The notes under the pieces are model-generated. The model did not search any database. It saw nothing but the letters and a program-made list of their open reading frames with translations, and was not told the DNA's origin. 55,021 bases of DNA. Source: Motilimonas cestriensis (GTDB lineage: Bacteria > Pseudomonadota > Gammaproteobacteria > Enterobacterales > CBDFNC01). The position numbers were made by a program, and so were the translations under genes. Below, piece after piece: positions 17,796 to 28,179 of the stretch. The stretch lies in contig NZ_JAIMJA010000028.1 in NCBI RefSeq assembly GCF_021295315.1, positions 1-55,021 on the forward strand, written 5' to 3'. Position 1 is the first letter of the stretch, and each line of letters begins with the position of its first letter.

Positions 17796-18872
17796 ATGGC
17801 CATTACTCAGGTTAATTTAAGCCATTTTCGAAATATCAAAGAGGCCAGTTTAAAACCTGACTTAGGCGTTAATTTATTACTAGGTAATAACGGCAGCGGC
17901 AAAACCAGTATCTTGGAAGCGATCCATTTTTTGGGATTAGGGCGGTCATTTCGCTCCCATCTCACCAAACGAATTGTACAGCATGAGCAAGATGCATTTA
18001 CTTTATTTGCGCGCTTTCAACATGACGATCAAACCTTACCTCTGGGTTTGAGAAAGTCTCGTACTGGTGATACAGAGTTAAAAATTAATGGTCAACGCGC
18101 TGATAAACTCGCGCAATTGGCTGAACTGCTACCGCTACAACTGATCCATCCAGAAGGCTATAGCTTGCTAACAGGTGGACCTAAAGGGCGGCGCAGTTTT
18201 ATAGATTGGGGAGTGTTCCATGTGGAACCTTCTTTTTTCCCGCAGTGGTTAAGAGTGAAGCGTTTATTAAAACAGCGTAATGCGGCGTTAAAAACCGCGC
18301 GTTCTTATCGGGATATTGGATTTTGGGACAACGAACTGGGTGAGCGTGCTTTACACATTACTCAGCTCAGACGCGATTATCTTAAACGACTTGAAGTTGA
18401 AATATTGAATACGGCAAAGGATTTTCTGCCTGAATTTGAGTTCAGTATTGAGTTTTTTCAAGGTTGGGATAAGAGCCGAGATTTGCTGGAGTACATGCAG
18501 CAAAATTTTGAGCGTGATCGTGCCCTCGGGTATACCAGCATCGGGCCGCAAAAAGCGGACTTACGCGTTAAGGTAGACGGAGTGCCGGTCGCAGACGTGT
18601 TGTCTCGAGGTCAGTTAAAATTATTGGTTTGTGCGCTTAGGCTTGCCCAAGGCAAATTCCAAAATGGGGTAGGTTCAACTAAATGTATTTTCTTGATTGA
18701 TGACTTTGCGTCTGAGTTGGACCGAGAAAAACGTATACCCCTGGCAAAACACATTGCCGAATCCGGCGCTCAAGTATTCATCACTGCGATTGAAAAAGAA
18801 CAGATTGAAGAATTATTTGGGCAACAAATTAAAGTGTTCCACGTGGAACACGGAAACGTTTCAGAGCAATAA
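17796..18872 (+). CDS. recF: DNA replication and repair protein RecF
   Basis: SMC-like ATPase that directs RecA loading at gaps with RecO and RecR. Walker A GNNGSGKTSILEAIHFLGLG lies at about residues 30-50, the ABC signature SRGQLKLLVCALRLAQG near 265, and Walker B IFLIDDFASELD near 295. The 358-residue length is normal. The C-terminal segment KVFHVEHG is encoded by a perfect parS-like palindrome (18835-18850), so this stretch probably carries protein and centromere information at once. Confidence 0.98.
   Translation: MAITQVNLSHFRNIKEASLKPDLGVNLLLGNNGSGKTSILEAIHFLGLGRSFRSHLTKRIVQHEQDAFTLFARFQHDDQTLPLGLRKSRTGDTELKINGQRADKLAQLAELLPLQLIHPEGYSLLTGGPKGRRSFIDWGVFHVEPSFFPQWLRVKRLLKQRNAALKTARSYRDIGFWDNELGERALHITQLRRDYLKRLEVEILNTAKDFLPEFEFSIEFFQGWDKSRDLLEYMQQNFERDRALGYTSIGPQKADLRVKVDGVPVADVLSRGQLKLLVCALRLAQGKFQNGVGSTKCIFLIDDFASELDREKRIPLAKHIAESGAQVFITAIEKEQIEELFGQQIKVFHVEHGNVSEQ
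18835..18850. promoter_or_regulatory. parS: parS centromere site (inside recF 3' end)
   Basis: TGTTCCACGTGGAACA, a perfect 16-bp palindrome (18 bp with flanking G/C) matching the bacterial parS consensus TGTTNCACGTGAAACA with one symmetrical change. ParB binds such sites to segregate the origin region. It overlaps codons for FHVEH in RecF. Confidence 0.8.
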
Positions 18873-18876
18873 GTGA

Positions 18877-21306
<2,430 letters not shown>

Positions 21307-21363
21307 TCTAAGTCTGTATTGTTCTTACCCTCTGTTGGAGCAAGAGCGGTTCAACAGCAATCT

Positions 21364-21393
21364 AAGCCAGCCAGTTTACTGTCTGGCTTTTTT
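21364..21393 (+). terminator. terminator of the dnaA-gyrB cluster
   Basis: Stem AAGCCAG/CTGGCTT (21364-21370, 21383-21389) followed by a run of T residues, 57 bases after the gyrB stop. Confidence 0.85.
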
Positions 21394-21401
21394 GTATCTA
21401 C

Positions 21402-21417
21402 TGTTTCACGTGAAACA
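21402..21417. promoter_or_regulatory. parS: parS centromere site after gyrB
   Basis: TGTTTCACGTGAAACA, the canonical perfect-palindrome form of the ParB binding site, 9 bases after the gyrB terminator. It is extended to 18 bp by flanking C/G. Confidence 0.9.
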
Positions 21418-21711
21418 GCAGACACAAAAAACTACATTTCTTGATGATAAATATCGCGAAATGAATTTCGCTCCCACAAGGCCAAAGTTGGGAGAAGGGG
21501 AGCAGAATTTATTCTGCAAAAAACATAATCGCTGGGCACTTGGTTGGGTTATTCGAGTATAAATTCGCGAAATAAACTCCGCTCCCACAAGGCCTACGCT
21601 ACGTTTGGAGAAGGAGCAGAATTTGCTCTGCGAAAAAGATAAGCGCTGGGCGCTTGGTTGGATTGTTCGTGTACAAATTCGCGAAATAAATTTCGCTTAT
21701 ATGGACTCCTC

Positions 21712-21963
21712 GTATTGTTCAATAGTTTTGCGATGTCATAGCATAAGATGCGTGCTTATATACGGGCTCTCTTTGGGGAGCTACCCCGGCCCTCAAATGT
21801 GTTCGCACCACTGTGCCTCATCTCCCACACGGTGTTTTCGCGCTGATGTTGCTTAGCGCTTATCACACCCGCGAATTTACAGGCTCTCAGTGGTTGGTCT
21901 TACTATTACTTGCATGCTATTGAATCAATTCTTTACGGTAACGCTGTTGTACTTCGGTGGTAA
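21712..21963 (-). ncRNA. candidate bridge RNA/seekRNA of the IS1111-type element
   Basis: Noncoding stretch between the transposase stop and the IS end. Structure given in plus-strand terms: closing stem CCACTG/CAGTGG (21808-21813, 21888-21893) with GCCT/AGGC (21815-21818, 21881-21884). Inside it is an internal loop whose two sides are CTCCCACA (21822-21829) and CGCGAATTTA (21870-21879), capped by nested stems GGTGT/ACACC (21831-21835, 21865-21869) and GCGCT/AGCGC (21840-21844, 21855-21859). CTCCCACA is identical to the right insertion flank at 23080-23087; the RNA sense of the other side reads TAAATTCGCG, like the left flank TAAATTTCGC. A second hairpin (21743-21762) matches the IS ends. Existence of the RNA is inferred, not shown. 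Confidence 0.6.
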
Positions 21964-23001
21964 TTAAGCTGCGTTTGCAGCCAACGGTTGCGGTTGATAG
22001 TCGTTGCCATTGCGTAACATCGCAACTGCCGTTCTGACCGTTTTATTAGCCAGGGCTATTGCGGCACACTTGATGCCTCTTCTTCCTATCAACTGTTTTA
22101 ACCAGCGCTCTTTCTCGGTCGTTGGCTCGCGATGTTTGAGCTTACATACCACCGAGCGGGCTCCTAAAAATAAGCAACTGCGCAAGGTGCTACCTTGTTG
22201 TTTGGCAATGCGCCCCATTCTCACTTTTTCACCACTGGAATGTTGCACTGGCGTTAGCCCAATACAGGCAGCAGCATTGCGACCACTGTCGTAATCACCT
22301 CCACGTAATCGCACTAATAAACCCAAGGCAGAAATGTGACCAATGCCTTCCAGGGCCATTAACCGGCGACAATCGGCATTGTTTTGAACATACTTTTTGA
22401 GCTCAACGTCGCGAGCTGCTTTTTGCTCATGCAGCTCTTCATAAGTTTCATAAGAGTGAGCGATGCCTGCTCGTAATAATGGCGGAAGCTGTTCATCCAC
22501 ATCTTCAAGTATCTCAGGTATTCTGCGATGAAACGCCGACTCCCCTTGCTCGATAACAATGCCAAACTCTAATAATAAGCCGCGAATTTGATTGGCTAAT
22601 TACCGCTTGGTTTTTTCCAAGATGGTACGAATACGGTCAAGGGCTTGTAATGCTTGCAGCTCTTCAGAAAGGACCATACAAGGGCGTGCACTGGGTGCAT
22701 CCAACGCAGTAGCAATGGCTAGCGCATCATTAGCATCTGTTTTTTGACCAACGCGAAAAGCTTTTACAAAACGAGGACTCAGTAAAGTGACTCCGTGACC
22801 ATAAGACTGGGCCAAACGCGCCCAGTAGCTAGCACTACCACATGATTCCATTGCAACACGTGAAGGCTCCGATTCAGCCAGCAGTGCTTTTAATCGCTTA
22901 CGACTCATGGCTTTGTTGCTTTTCAATTTTTTGCCAGAAAAGTGAGCAACCTGAAAAACATTCTTTGCAATGTCGATGGCGAATAAGTTAGATTTCTTCA
23001 T
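21964..23001 (-). pseudogene. IS110/IS1111-type transposase, nonsense-disrupted
   Basis: A 346-codon reading frame with one internal stop. The N-terminal DEDD RuvC-like domain (FAIDIAKNVFQVAHF, VAMESCGSASYWARL, GQKTDANDALAIA) covers 23001-22603. A TAA at 22600-22602 replaces the CAA found at the same place (55002-55004) in copy 2. The C-terminal serine-containing Transposase_20 domain (GIGHISALGLLVRL, ACIGLTPVQHSSGEKVRMGR) continues in the same frame to 21964. This is a single base change, not a frameshift, so the piece starting at 22500 is not a separate gene. Unless the stop is suppressed the enzyme is inactive, though an active copy could mobilise the element. Confidence 0.9.
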
Positions 23002-23261
23002 GTATGGACTCCCTTGGTAAAGTAATTTTTCGTCACTTTATTTATACCGCATCTCCCGCGTGGGGAGGAGTCCATACATCTCCCACAAAGCCAAAGTTTG
23101 GAGTAGGAGCAGAATTTATTCTGCGAAAAAAATAAGAGCTGGGCACTTGGTTTGATTGCTTGTGAGTAAATTCGCGAAATGAATTTCGCTCCCACAAGGC
23201 CAAAGTTGGGAGTAGGAGCAGAATTTATTCTGCGAACAAAGCGGTCGATAAGCTAACTAAG

Positions 23262-24521
23262 TTACCCGTTATGCTCAGCATAAATAGCATTGATCTCTGC
23301 AGCTATTATCGCGATACCTTTTTCTACGTCTTCGGTTTTTTGTGAATAATTCATACGAATACATTCATGTGTATGCTGCCACTCTTGTTCTAAACCGGGG
23401 AAAAAGTAGTGGCCAGGGACGATCAACACGCCTTTTTGCTTTAATCTTTGATATAAAGCTTCACAAGTTATCGGCAGGTCCTTAAACCATAACCATAGAA
23501 AAATGGCTCCTTCTGGTTTATGAATACGGAAACCGGGAACGGTTATTTGTTCCTGTAAGAGTTTTACTGCGTTCATCGCACGCTGTTGGTAGAAAGGCTT
23601 AACTATATTCTCGCTAATCGAGATAATGCTTTTATCTTGAATAAAGGGGAGAGCAAGTTCTGGTCCGATACTTCCTGGCGATAGGGCGATAATGCCTGAT
23701 AGATTAGACAGGGCTGTAATCGTCTCTTCTTTTGCGACCACTATGCCACATCGCGCACCAGGTAAACCCAGCTTTGATAAGCTTAAGCATAGAATGATAT
23801 TGTCATTCCAAATAGGCGTTACATCTTCAAAAATAATATTTGGAAACGGTGTTCCATAAGCGTTATCAATGATCAGTGGGATGCCTTTAGCTTTTGCTAT
23901 GGTATCCAATTTGGTCAACTCTTCATCGGTGACCACATTACCCGTTGGATTGGTTGGTCGAGAAATACACATTAAGCCAATATCGTCACCAACTTCTAAG
24001 TGCTCGAAATCAACATGATATTTAAATAAGCCATTTTCTAATTCTTCAATATTGGGTTTTGCGGCAACGAATACCTCATCATCCAATGTTGCATCAGCGT
24101 AGCCGATATATTCAGGCGCCAGTGGAAACAGCACTTTTTTGTGGCTGCCGTCGTTGTACTTACCTGCAAACAAATTGAATAGATAGAAGAACGCGTTTTG
24201 ACTGCCATTAGTAAGGGCGATATTTTTGCTACTAATATTCCAGCCATACAAATCTTTGAATAATGCGGCGAGGGCGCTTAAAAATGTATCTTTACCTTGC
24301 GGTCCATCGTAATTACCTAAGGCATCAATTAACGCGCCTGATTCATTTAGTTCAGTTAGTTTCTGTTTAAACAGCATTTCAATTTCTGGAATCGATGCGG
24401 GATTACCGCCACCCAACATCAGAATGTCATCACCACCACGTATCCCTTCATTAAGATCATCCATTAGCTGGGTGATGCCAGAATGGCGAGTGAATTTGTT
24501 ACCAAAAGATGAGAAAGACAT
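23262..24521 (-). CDS. avtA: valine--pyruvate aminotransferase AvtA
   Basis: PLP-dependent transaminase exchanging valine/2-oxoisovalerate with alanine/pyruvate. The 419-residue protein matches E. coli AvtA throughout: FGNKFTRHSGITQLMDDLN start, NYDGPQGK, ALTNGSQNAFFYLFNLFAG, SRPTNPTGNVVTDEEL, PLIIDNAYGTPFP, and the PLP lysine in LCLSLSKLGLPGARCGI. The C-terminal IHKPEGAIFLWLWFKDLPIT block is nearly invariant in the family. The gene is flanked by the REP array (3') and by two parS-like sites (5'). Confidence 0.95.
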   Translation of the reverse strand: MSFSSFGNKFTRHSGITQLMDDLNEGIRGGDDILMLGGGNPASIPEIEMLFKQKLTELNESGALIDALGNYDGPQGKDTFLSALAALFKDLYGWNISSKNIALTNGSQNAFFYLFNLFAGKYNDGSHKKVLFPLAPEYIGYADATLDDEVFVAAKPNIEELENGLFKYHVDFEHLEVGDDIGLMCISRPTNPTGNVVTDEELTKLDTIAKAKGIPLIIDNAYGTPFPNIIFEDVTPIWNDNIILCLSLSKLGLPGARCGIVVAKEETITALSNLSGIIALSPGSIGPELALPFIQDKSIISISENIVKPFYQQRAMNAVKLLQEQITVPGFRIHKPEGAIFLWLWFKDLPITCEALYQRLKQKGVLIVPGHYFFPGLEQEWQHTHECIRMNYSQKTEDVEKGIAIIAAEINAIYAEHNG

Positions 24522-24609
24522 ATTTAGAACCTACCGAAAAGCGAGTTATCACTGAGAAAATTACGAGTGCAGAAGATAGCGGAAATAGTGCTAGAAGTCA
24601 TGTCGATTG

Positions 24610-24625
24610 TGTTCCACGTGAAACC
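24610..24625. promoter_or_regulatory. parS: parS-like site upstream of avtA
   Basis: TGTTCCACGTGAAACC, which matches the parS consensus at 15 of 16 positions (last base C instead of A). Confidence 0.75.
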
Positions 24626-24697
24626 TACAAAACAGCGTCGTTAAGATTGCAGTAGAAGCGTTCAATGTGACTTCCCTTTTAAAAAGTTACTGGGTAA

Positions 24698-24713
24698 TGT
24701 TTCACGTGGAACG
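24698..24713. promoter_or_regulatory. parS: parS-like site between avtA and udp
   Basis: TGTTTCACGTGGAACG: the CACGTG core and both arms are retained, with one arm change and a mismatched last base relative to the consensus. It is 72 bases from the previous site. Confidence 0.65.
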
Positions 24714-24897
24714 CCTCACGTGTAACACGTATTACTTCTCCGCAATCCACTACCGTGATAATTACGCTCCTAACAACATATTTGGTTCATATGTGAAATA
24801 TATAAATCATTAGCAAGGAATTTGTGATCGGGCAGACAATTGCACTAGGCTCATTTAAGTAAATTTATATTTTGAACATATGTCTTGGAGAGAGACC

Positions 24898-25665
24898 ATG
24901 AGCACACAGAATGTATTCCATTTAGGTATCAATGCTGCCGATATTGAAGGTGCAACTTTAGCGATTATTCCGGGTGATCCAGCGCGAGTAGAGCGTATTG
25001 CGAATTTAATGGATGAGCCAAAATTTTTAGCCTCCCATCGTGAATATACAGTTTTCCTAGCCAAACTTGATGGTCATAGTGTGGTGGTCTGCTCTACTGG
25101 TATTGGTGGTCCATCGACGTCGATTGCGGTTGAAGAGTTAGCGCAGATCGGTGTACGTACTTTCTTGCGTATTGGTACAACCGGTGCGATTCAGCCGCAT
25201 ATTAATGTGGGTGACGTGATTGTAACCAGTGGTGCGGTGCGCTTGGATGGTGCAAGCTCGCATTTCGCGCCAATGGAATTTCCTGCCGTTCCTGACTTTA
25301 ATGTGGCTACAGCGATGGTTGCCGCTGCAAAAGCCTCTGGTGCAGATGTGCACGTCGGCGTCACGGCATCCAGTGACACTTTCTACCCAGGCCAAGAGCG
25401 TTACGACACTTTCTCTGGTCGCGTGGTAAAACGTTTCCAAGGCTCAATGGCTGAGTGGCAGCAAATGGGCGTACTAAACTTCGAAATGGAGTCGGCGACG
25501 TTATTTACCATGTGCGCCAGCCAAGGGTTGAAGTCGGGTTGTGTCGCGGGGGTAATTATTAACCGTACCCAACAAGAAATTCCAGACGAGTCATTGATGA
25601 AGGGCACTGAGCATCGTGCCATTAGTGTCGTAGTTGACGCCGCGCGTCGGTTACTTACCGAATAG
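24898..25665 (+). CDS. udp: uridine phosphorylase
   Basis: Reversible phosphorolysis of uridine to uracil and ribose-1-phosphate in pyrimidine salvage. The 255-residue protein matches E. coli Udp: [18 protein letters not shown] (phosphate loop), [60 protein letters not shown] and [17 protein letters not shown] (ribose-binding Met-Glu). I take the ATG at 24898, preceded by GGAGAG, instead of the ATG six codons earlier. Monocistronic, closed by a bidirectional terminator. Confidence 0.97.
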   Translation: MSTQNVFHLGINAADIEGATLAIIPGDPARVERIANLMDEPKFLASHREYTVFLAKLDGHSVVVCSTGIGGPSTSIAVEELAQIGVRTFLRIGTTGAIQPHINVGDVIVTSGAVRLDGASSHFAPMEFPAVPDFNVATAMVAAAKASGADVHVGVTASSDTFYPGQERYDTFSGRVVKRFQGSMAEWQQMGVLNFEMESATLFTMCASQGLKSGCVAGVIINRTQQEIPDESLMKGTEHRAISVVVDAARRLLTE

Positions 25666-25696
25666 TTTTAGCTAAGACGTTTGGTCTGTGAGAGTT

Positions 25697-25730
25697 AAAA
25701 AAAGAGCGGCTAATTTAGTCGCTCTTTTTT
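25697..25730. terminator. bidirectional terminator between udp and the DUF389 gene
   Basis: AAAAAGAGCG...CGCTCTTTTT stem (25699-25708, 25720-25729), extended inward by GCTA/TAGT pairs. A and T runs on either side let it serve both converging genes. Confidence 0.85.
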
Positions 25731-25757
25731 GTTGTCGCTAGCGTTGATTATGTTGGC

Positions 25758-27620
25758 TCACTCACGGCGGATCACTACTTGCGCTTCCATAATGACATCA
25801 CGATTCAACTTACCTTCAACGACCTCTTTAATGGTATCTAAGTCCTCACCAGTGAGAGCGGCAGGGGTGACTATTTGCAAAGATAGCTCAATAGGCTCGT
25901 TCGCTCGCGCTTGAATATGGCGCAGTATCACAGTGCCTATCTTTTCCCCTTCTAAGGCTTGTATTATTTTAGCCTCATCTGATAAGCGCATAAAGCTGAA
26001 CACCAGAGGAATACTGACAATGGTGACCGCGAATAATGCAATACTCAGTCCTTTTTTTGCCCGCGTAAAAGGGGCAAAGCCTAAGGTCAAAAATGTTAAA
26101 GAGGCGGCAAATACGATGCCTGCTAAGTTAGTTAAAAACAGTAGCAGCGCGCCCCAAGCGACGTGCCAATCTAGCCAGCCCAAACCAATACCTGTGACAG
26201 CTAATGGTGGTACCAAAGCGACGGCAATGGCGACGCCAGCTAAGCTTTTCGCCGCATCAACTCGTGCATGGGCATAAGCGCCAGCAATGCCTGATATTAC
26301 CGCTACGCCTAAATCAAGCAGGTTAGGGCTGAGGCGCGCTGCAATTTCTGCTGTCACAACTTCCATTGGCATGATAAAGCTGGCACAGGATGAGAACAGT
26401 AAGGCCATCAACAAACCAGTCGCTAATGTCTTAACGCTGCATATTAACAAGCTAGGATCTTGCCGAGTAAGTGCCATTGCTAGAGAAATAATCGGCGCCA
26501 TCAGTGGCGCTAAAATCATCGCGCCGATAATCACTGGTGCCGAGCTGGCATATAAACCAATACTGGCGAGGAGGGTTGATAGTACCATTAAAGTTAAAAA
26601 CGCTGGTGAGGCTGTCGCATTTTCGCGTAATAGTTGGTAAAGGTCTTTAAACTCTTCTGGCGCTGCGTGAGCGATCAGAGACAAAGGTTTGGCTGCCATC
26701 GCGGTAATGGCTTCGCCAGCGGGTAGGCGTGACACTTTACGCTGCTCTTTGCTGCTCTGGGCATTGTCAGATATGGGCAATGATTCACCCACTAGCAAAC
26801 TTAAACAGCGTGGTTCGGTGTCGATAACCAGCTGTTCTGCTGTCATGCTACGGCCGTCAATTTCATAATCGAGCTGCTGATTATTGCTAATGGTAAGGGT
26901 CTTAGTTTTAACCAAACCGAGAAAATCGGGTTGCTTCATCACACGGTTAAATAGCGTTTTGATAAAGAAAATCAATATTTCCATCACACTGCGTGGCGCT
27001 AAAATCATGGTATGAAACATGCCGTCATTGCTATGACTATCGGGCAAAATATTACGAGAGAGCATTGAGCCATGGGCATGTTCGACGACAACGACACCAA
27101 CTGCCGCGGTAGTAAAGGTGCTGTCATTAGCAGTTGAAAAACTTAAGCGTTTAGGTAAGAAGTCATTCACATGACGAATGTTATTCCACGCTTGGTTTAG
27201 CCGCTCCTGCCATACATGACTTTGGCCTCCGGGCCGCAAGCTAAAGCCATGGCCAAGTACCACAGAACTTAATACTATCTCGCCATTACAGCGCAACACA
27301 TCTACTTTTCTTGGCTTTGCTTGTTCAGCGGCATTAATGGCTTGCTCTAAATTGCTTTCTAAGCAAAACCCTCGCCGGGCATAACTGGCATTTGGGTGCG
27401 GCAAGATAGCTAGAAGCCAATCACCTTTCACTGCTGCATTGATAATATTGGGTACTTGCTCATCGCTAACATATGCGTAAACACGGCTCAGGGGATTAAA
27501 TTGGGCGGGATCGTGTGCTGTCCATGCTTTAGGTAATACGTTATCACTAAATAATGGCAGTACTTTATCTGTAATGTCATCACTGTCGTCGACATCAAAT
27601 AATAAGAAACTGTCAGACAT
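25758..27620 (-). CDS. DUF389/TIGR00341-family membrane protein with long N-terminal domain
   Basis: 620-residue protein. The C-terminal half (about residues 340-540) is the DUF389 membrane domain, with repeated hydrophobic segments such as FLTLMVLSTLLASIGLYASSAPVIIGAMILAPLMAPI (quoted in part: VIIGAMILAPLMAPI is the family signature) and a later GIAGAYAHARVDAAKSLAGVAIA. The first 300 residues are soluble; DYEIDGRSMTAEQLVI and the preceding layout faintly recall the C-terminal part of diacylglycerol/lipid kinases, but no kinase GGDGT motif is present. Function is unknown; the family is suspected to be transport-related. The start codon abuts a MITE-like repeat that supplies GAGGT, the apparent ribosome binding site. 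Confidence 0.8.
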   Translation of the reverse strand: MSDSFLLFDVDDSDDITDKVLPLFSDNVLPKAWTAHDPAQFNPLSRVYAYVSDEQVPNIINAAVKGDWLLAILPHPNASYARRGFCLESNLEQAINAAEQAKPRKVDVLRCNGEIVLSSVVLGHGFSLRPGGQSHVWQERLNQAWNNIRHVNDFLPKRLSFSTANDSTFTTAAVGVVVVEHAHGSMLSRNILPDSHSNDGMFHTMILAPRSVMEILIFFIKTLFNRVMKQPDFLGLVKTKTLTISNNQQLDYEIDGRSMTAEQLVIDTEPRCLSLLVGESLPISDNAQSSKEQRKVSRLPAGEAITAMAAKPLSLIAHAAPEEFKDLYQLLRENATASPAFLTLMVLSTLLASIGLYASSAPVIIGAMILAPLMAPIISLAMALTRQDPSLLICSVKTLATGLLMALLFSSCASFIMPMEVVTAEIAARLSPNLLDLGVAVISGIAGAYAHARVDAAKSLAGVAIAVALVPPLAVTGIGLGWLDWHVAWGALLLFLTNLAGIVFAASLTFLTLGFAPFTRAKKGLSIALFAVTIVSIPLVFSFMRLSDEAKIIQALEGEKIGTVILRHIQARANEPIELSLQIVTPAALTGEDLDTIKEVVEGKLNRDVIMEAQVVIRRE

Positions 27621-27882
27621 ATATCTAAGTTACCTCAAGATGCTTGTTCAGCGAGAATTTGTAGGCTGTTAGGCGCGACGCTGATTTGAGACATAGTTAT
27701 TCTACGTCGAAAATCAGTAACAAAGCATAACAGCCTACAAAACTCGCCCTTTGGGAGCCGCTCATTATGTTCATTATTTCGTTAAAAAGCCTCGCAAGGG
27801 ATCACCATTGCTTCGTCTTTTTGCCTCAACCTAAACAGAATGAGCGGCTCTGAATCCTGCATCTTGAGGTGTCTTGGGTATA
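27620..27882. repeat. MITE-like element with nested inverted repeats
   Basis: 263-bp segment with 24-bp imperfect terminal inverted repeats (27620-27643 and 27859-27882; 20 of 24 positions pair, core ACCTCAAGATGC/GCATCTTGAGGT). Inside are perfect TTTGTAGGCTGTTA/TAACAGCCTACAAA (27658-27671, 27728-27741) and AGCCGCTCATT/AATGAGCGGCT near 27757 and 27838. It has no coding capacity. The ends read TATA, which would fit a TA-type target duplication. Similar sequences seem familiar from marine gammaproteobacterial genomes, but I cannot name the family. Confidence 0.7.
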
Positions 27883-28179
27883 AAGGGCCCTTGAAATGAA
27901 TGAGTTTTCTTCAGCATAGGGCTGAAGTCTTCGCTATTATGATGATTTGTTGATTTCAAGCAATCAAACAATTTTGTAAAGGATTTTGATGCTGATGCGC
28001 ATTGCTATGGGGTGGGTAACCTTGGGAGGACAGGTTTATTCTGACTGTGCCGCTAAAGTATTCAGCGGTCACTCAGCAAAATCATCCTTGTCTTATGAAT
28101 TTGCTGAGCCAGCATTATCCACTCATATTTAATGATATGAGCTTAATTTAAGGTGCTTACCTTGCTGCTTTTGTTGGCT
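27883..28179. other. intergenic region 3' of the peroxiredoxin gene
   Basis: About 300 bases without a credible gene. It holds an inverted repeat CTCAGCAAA...TTTGCTGAG (about 28075-28107) and a weak CTCATAT/ATATGAG hairpin at 28122-28141 that may end the peroxiredoxin transcript. Confidence 0.45.

Larger units (their letters stand above)
21698..23079 (-). mobile_element. IS110-family (IS1111-type) insertion sequence, copy 1
   Basis: Element of 1382 bp bounded by the dinucleotide CT on both sides (21696-21697 and 23080-23081). Perfect 12-bp subterminal inverted repeats TATGGACTCCTC (21700-21711) and GAGGAGTCCATA (23065-23076) sit 2-3 bases inside the ends. Subterminal repeats, absence of a longer target duplication, and a long noncoding region downstream of the transposase gene are features of the IS1111 group. 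It is inserted in a REP palindrome, between AATTTCGCT and CTCCCACA. The transposase gene is broken by a stop codon. Confidence 0.88.
21454..23236. repeat. tandem REP-like array, about 110-bp units, split by an IS
   Basis: Four copies of a unit begin with TTCGCGAAAT at about 21454, 21565, 21679 and 23172 (period 109-114 once the IS is removed; the last is partial). Each unit holds three small palindromes: GCGAAATGAATTTCGC, then GCAGAATTTATTCTGC after a CTCCCACAAGGCC spacer, then AAGCGCTGGGCGCTT. The pattern GGAGC-palindrome-GCGA is typical of gammaproteobacterial REP/BIME elements. No RAYT transposase gene is in the window. The third unit is interrupted by the IS1111-type element. Confidence 0.8.
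24522..24897. other. avtA-udp intergenic region with two parS-like sites
   Basis: About 375 bases holding two parS-like sequences (listed separately) 72 bases apart, and the udp leader. A TTTGTGATCGGGC half-site at about 24821-24833 weakly resembles a CRP site, which would fit udp regulation by CRP/CytR in related bacteria, but the second half is poor. No gene is seen. Confidence 0.5.

Noticed and set aside
18214-18229. A further parS-like sequence TGTTCCATGTGGAACC inside recF
   Set aside because: The central CACGTG is changed to CATGTG and the last base differs. The codons encode the conserved VFHVEP of RecF, which explains the resemblance.
21964-22500. A separate small transposase gene
   Set aside because: It is the in-frame continuation of the 23001-22600 frame after one stop codon, so a single pseudogene fits better.
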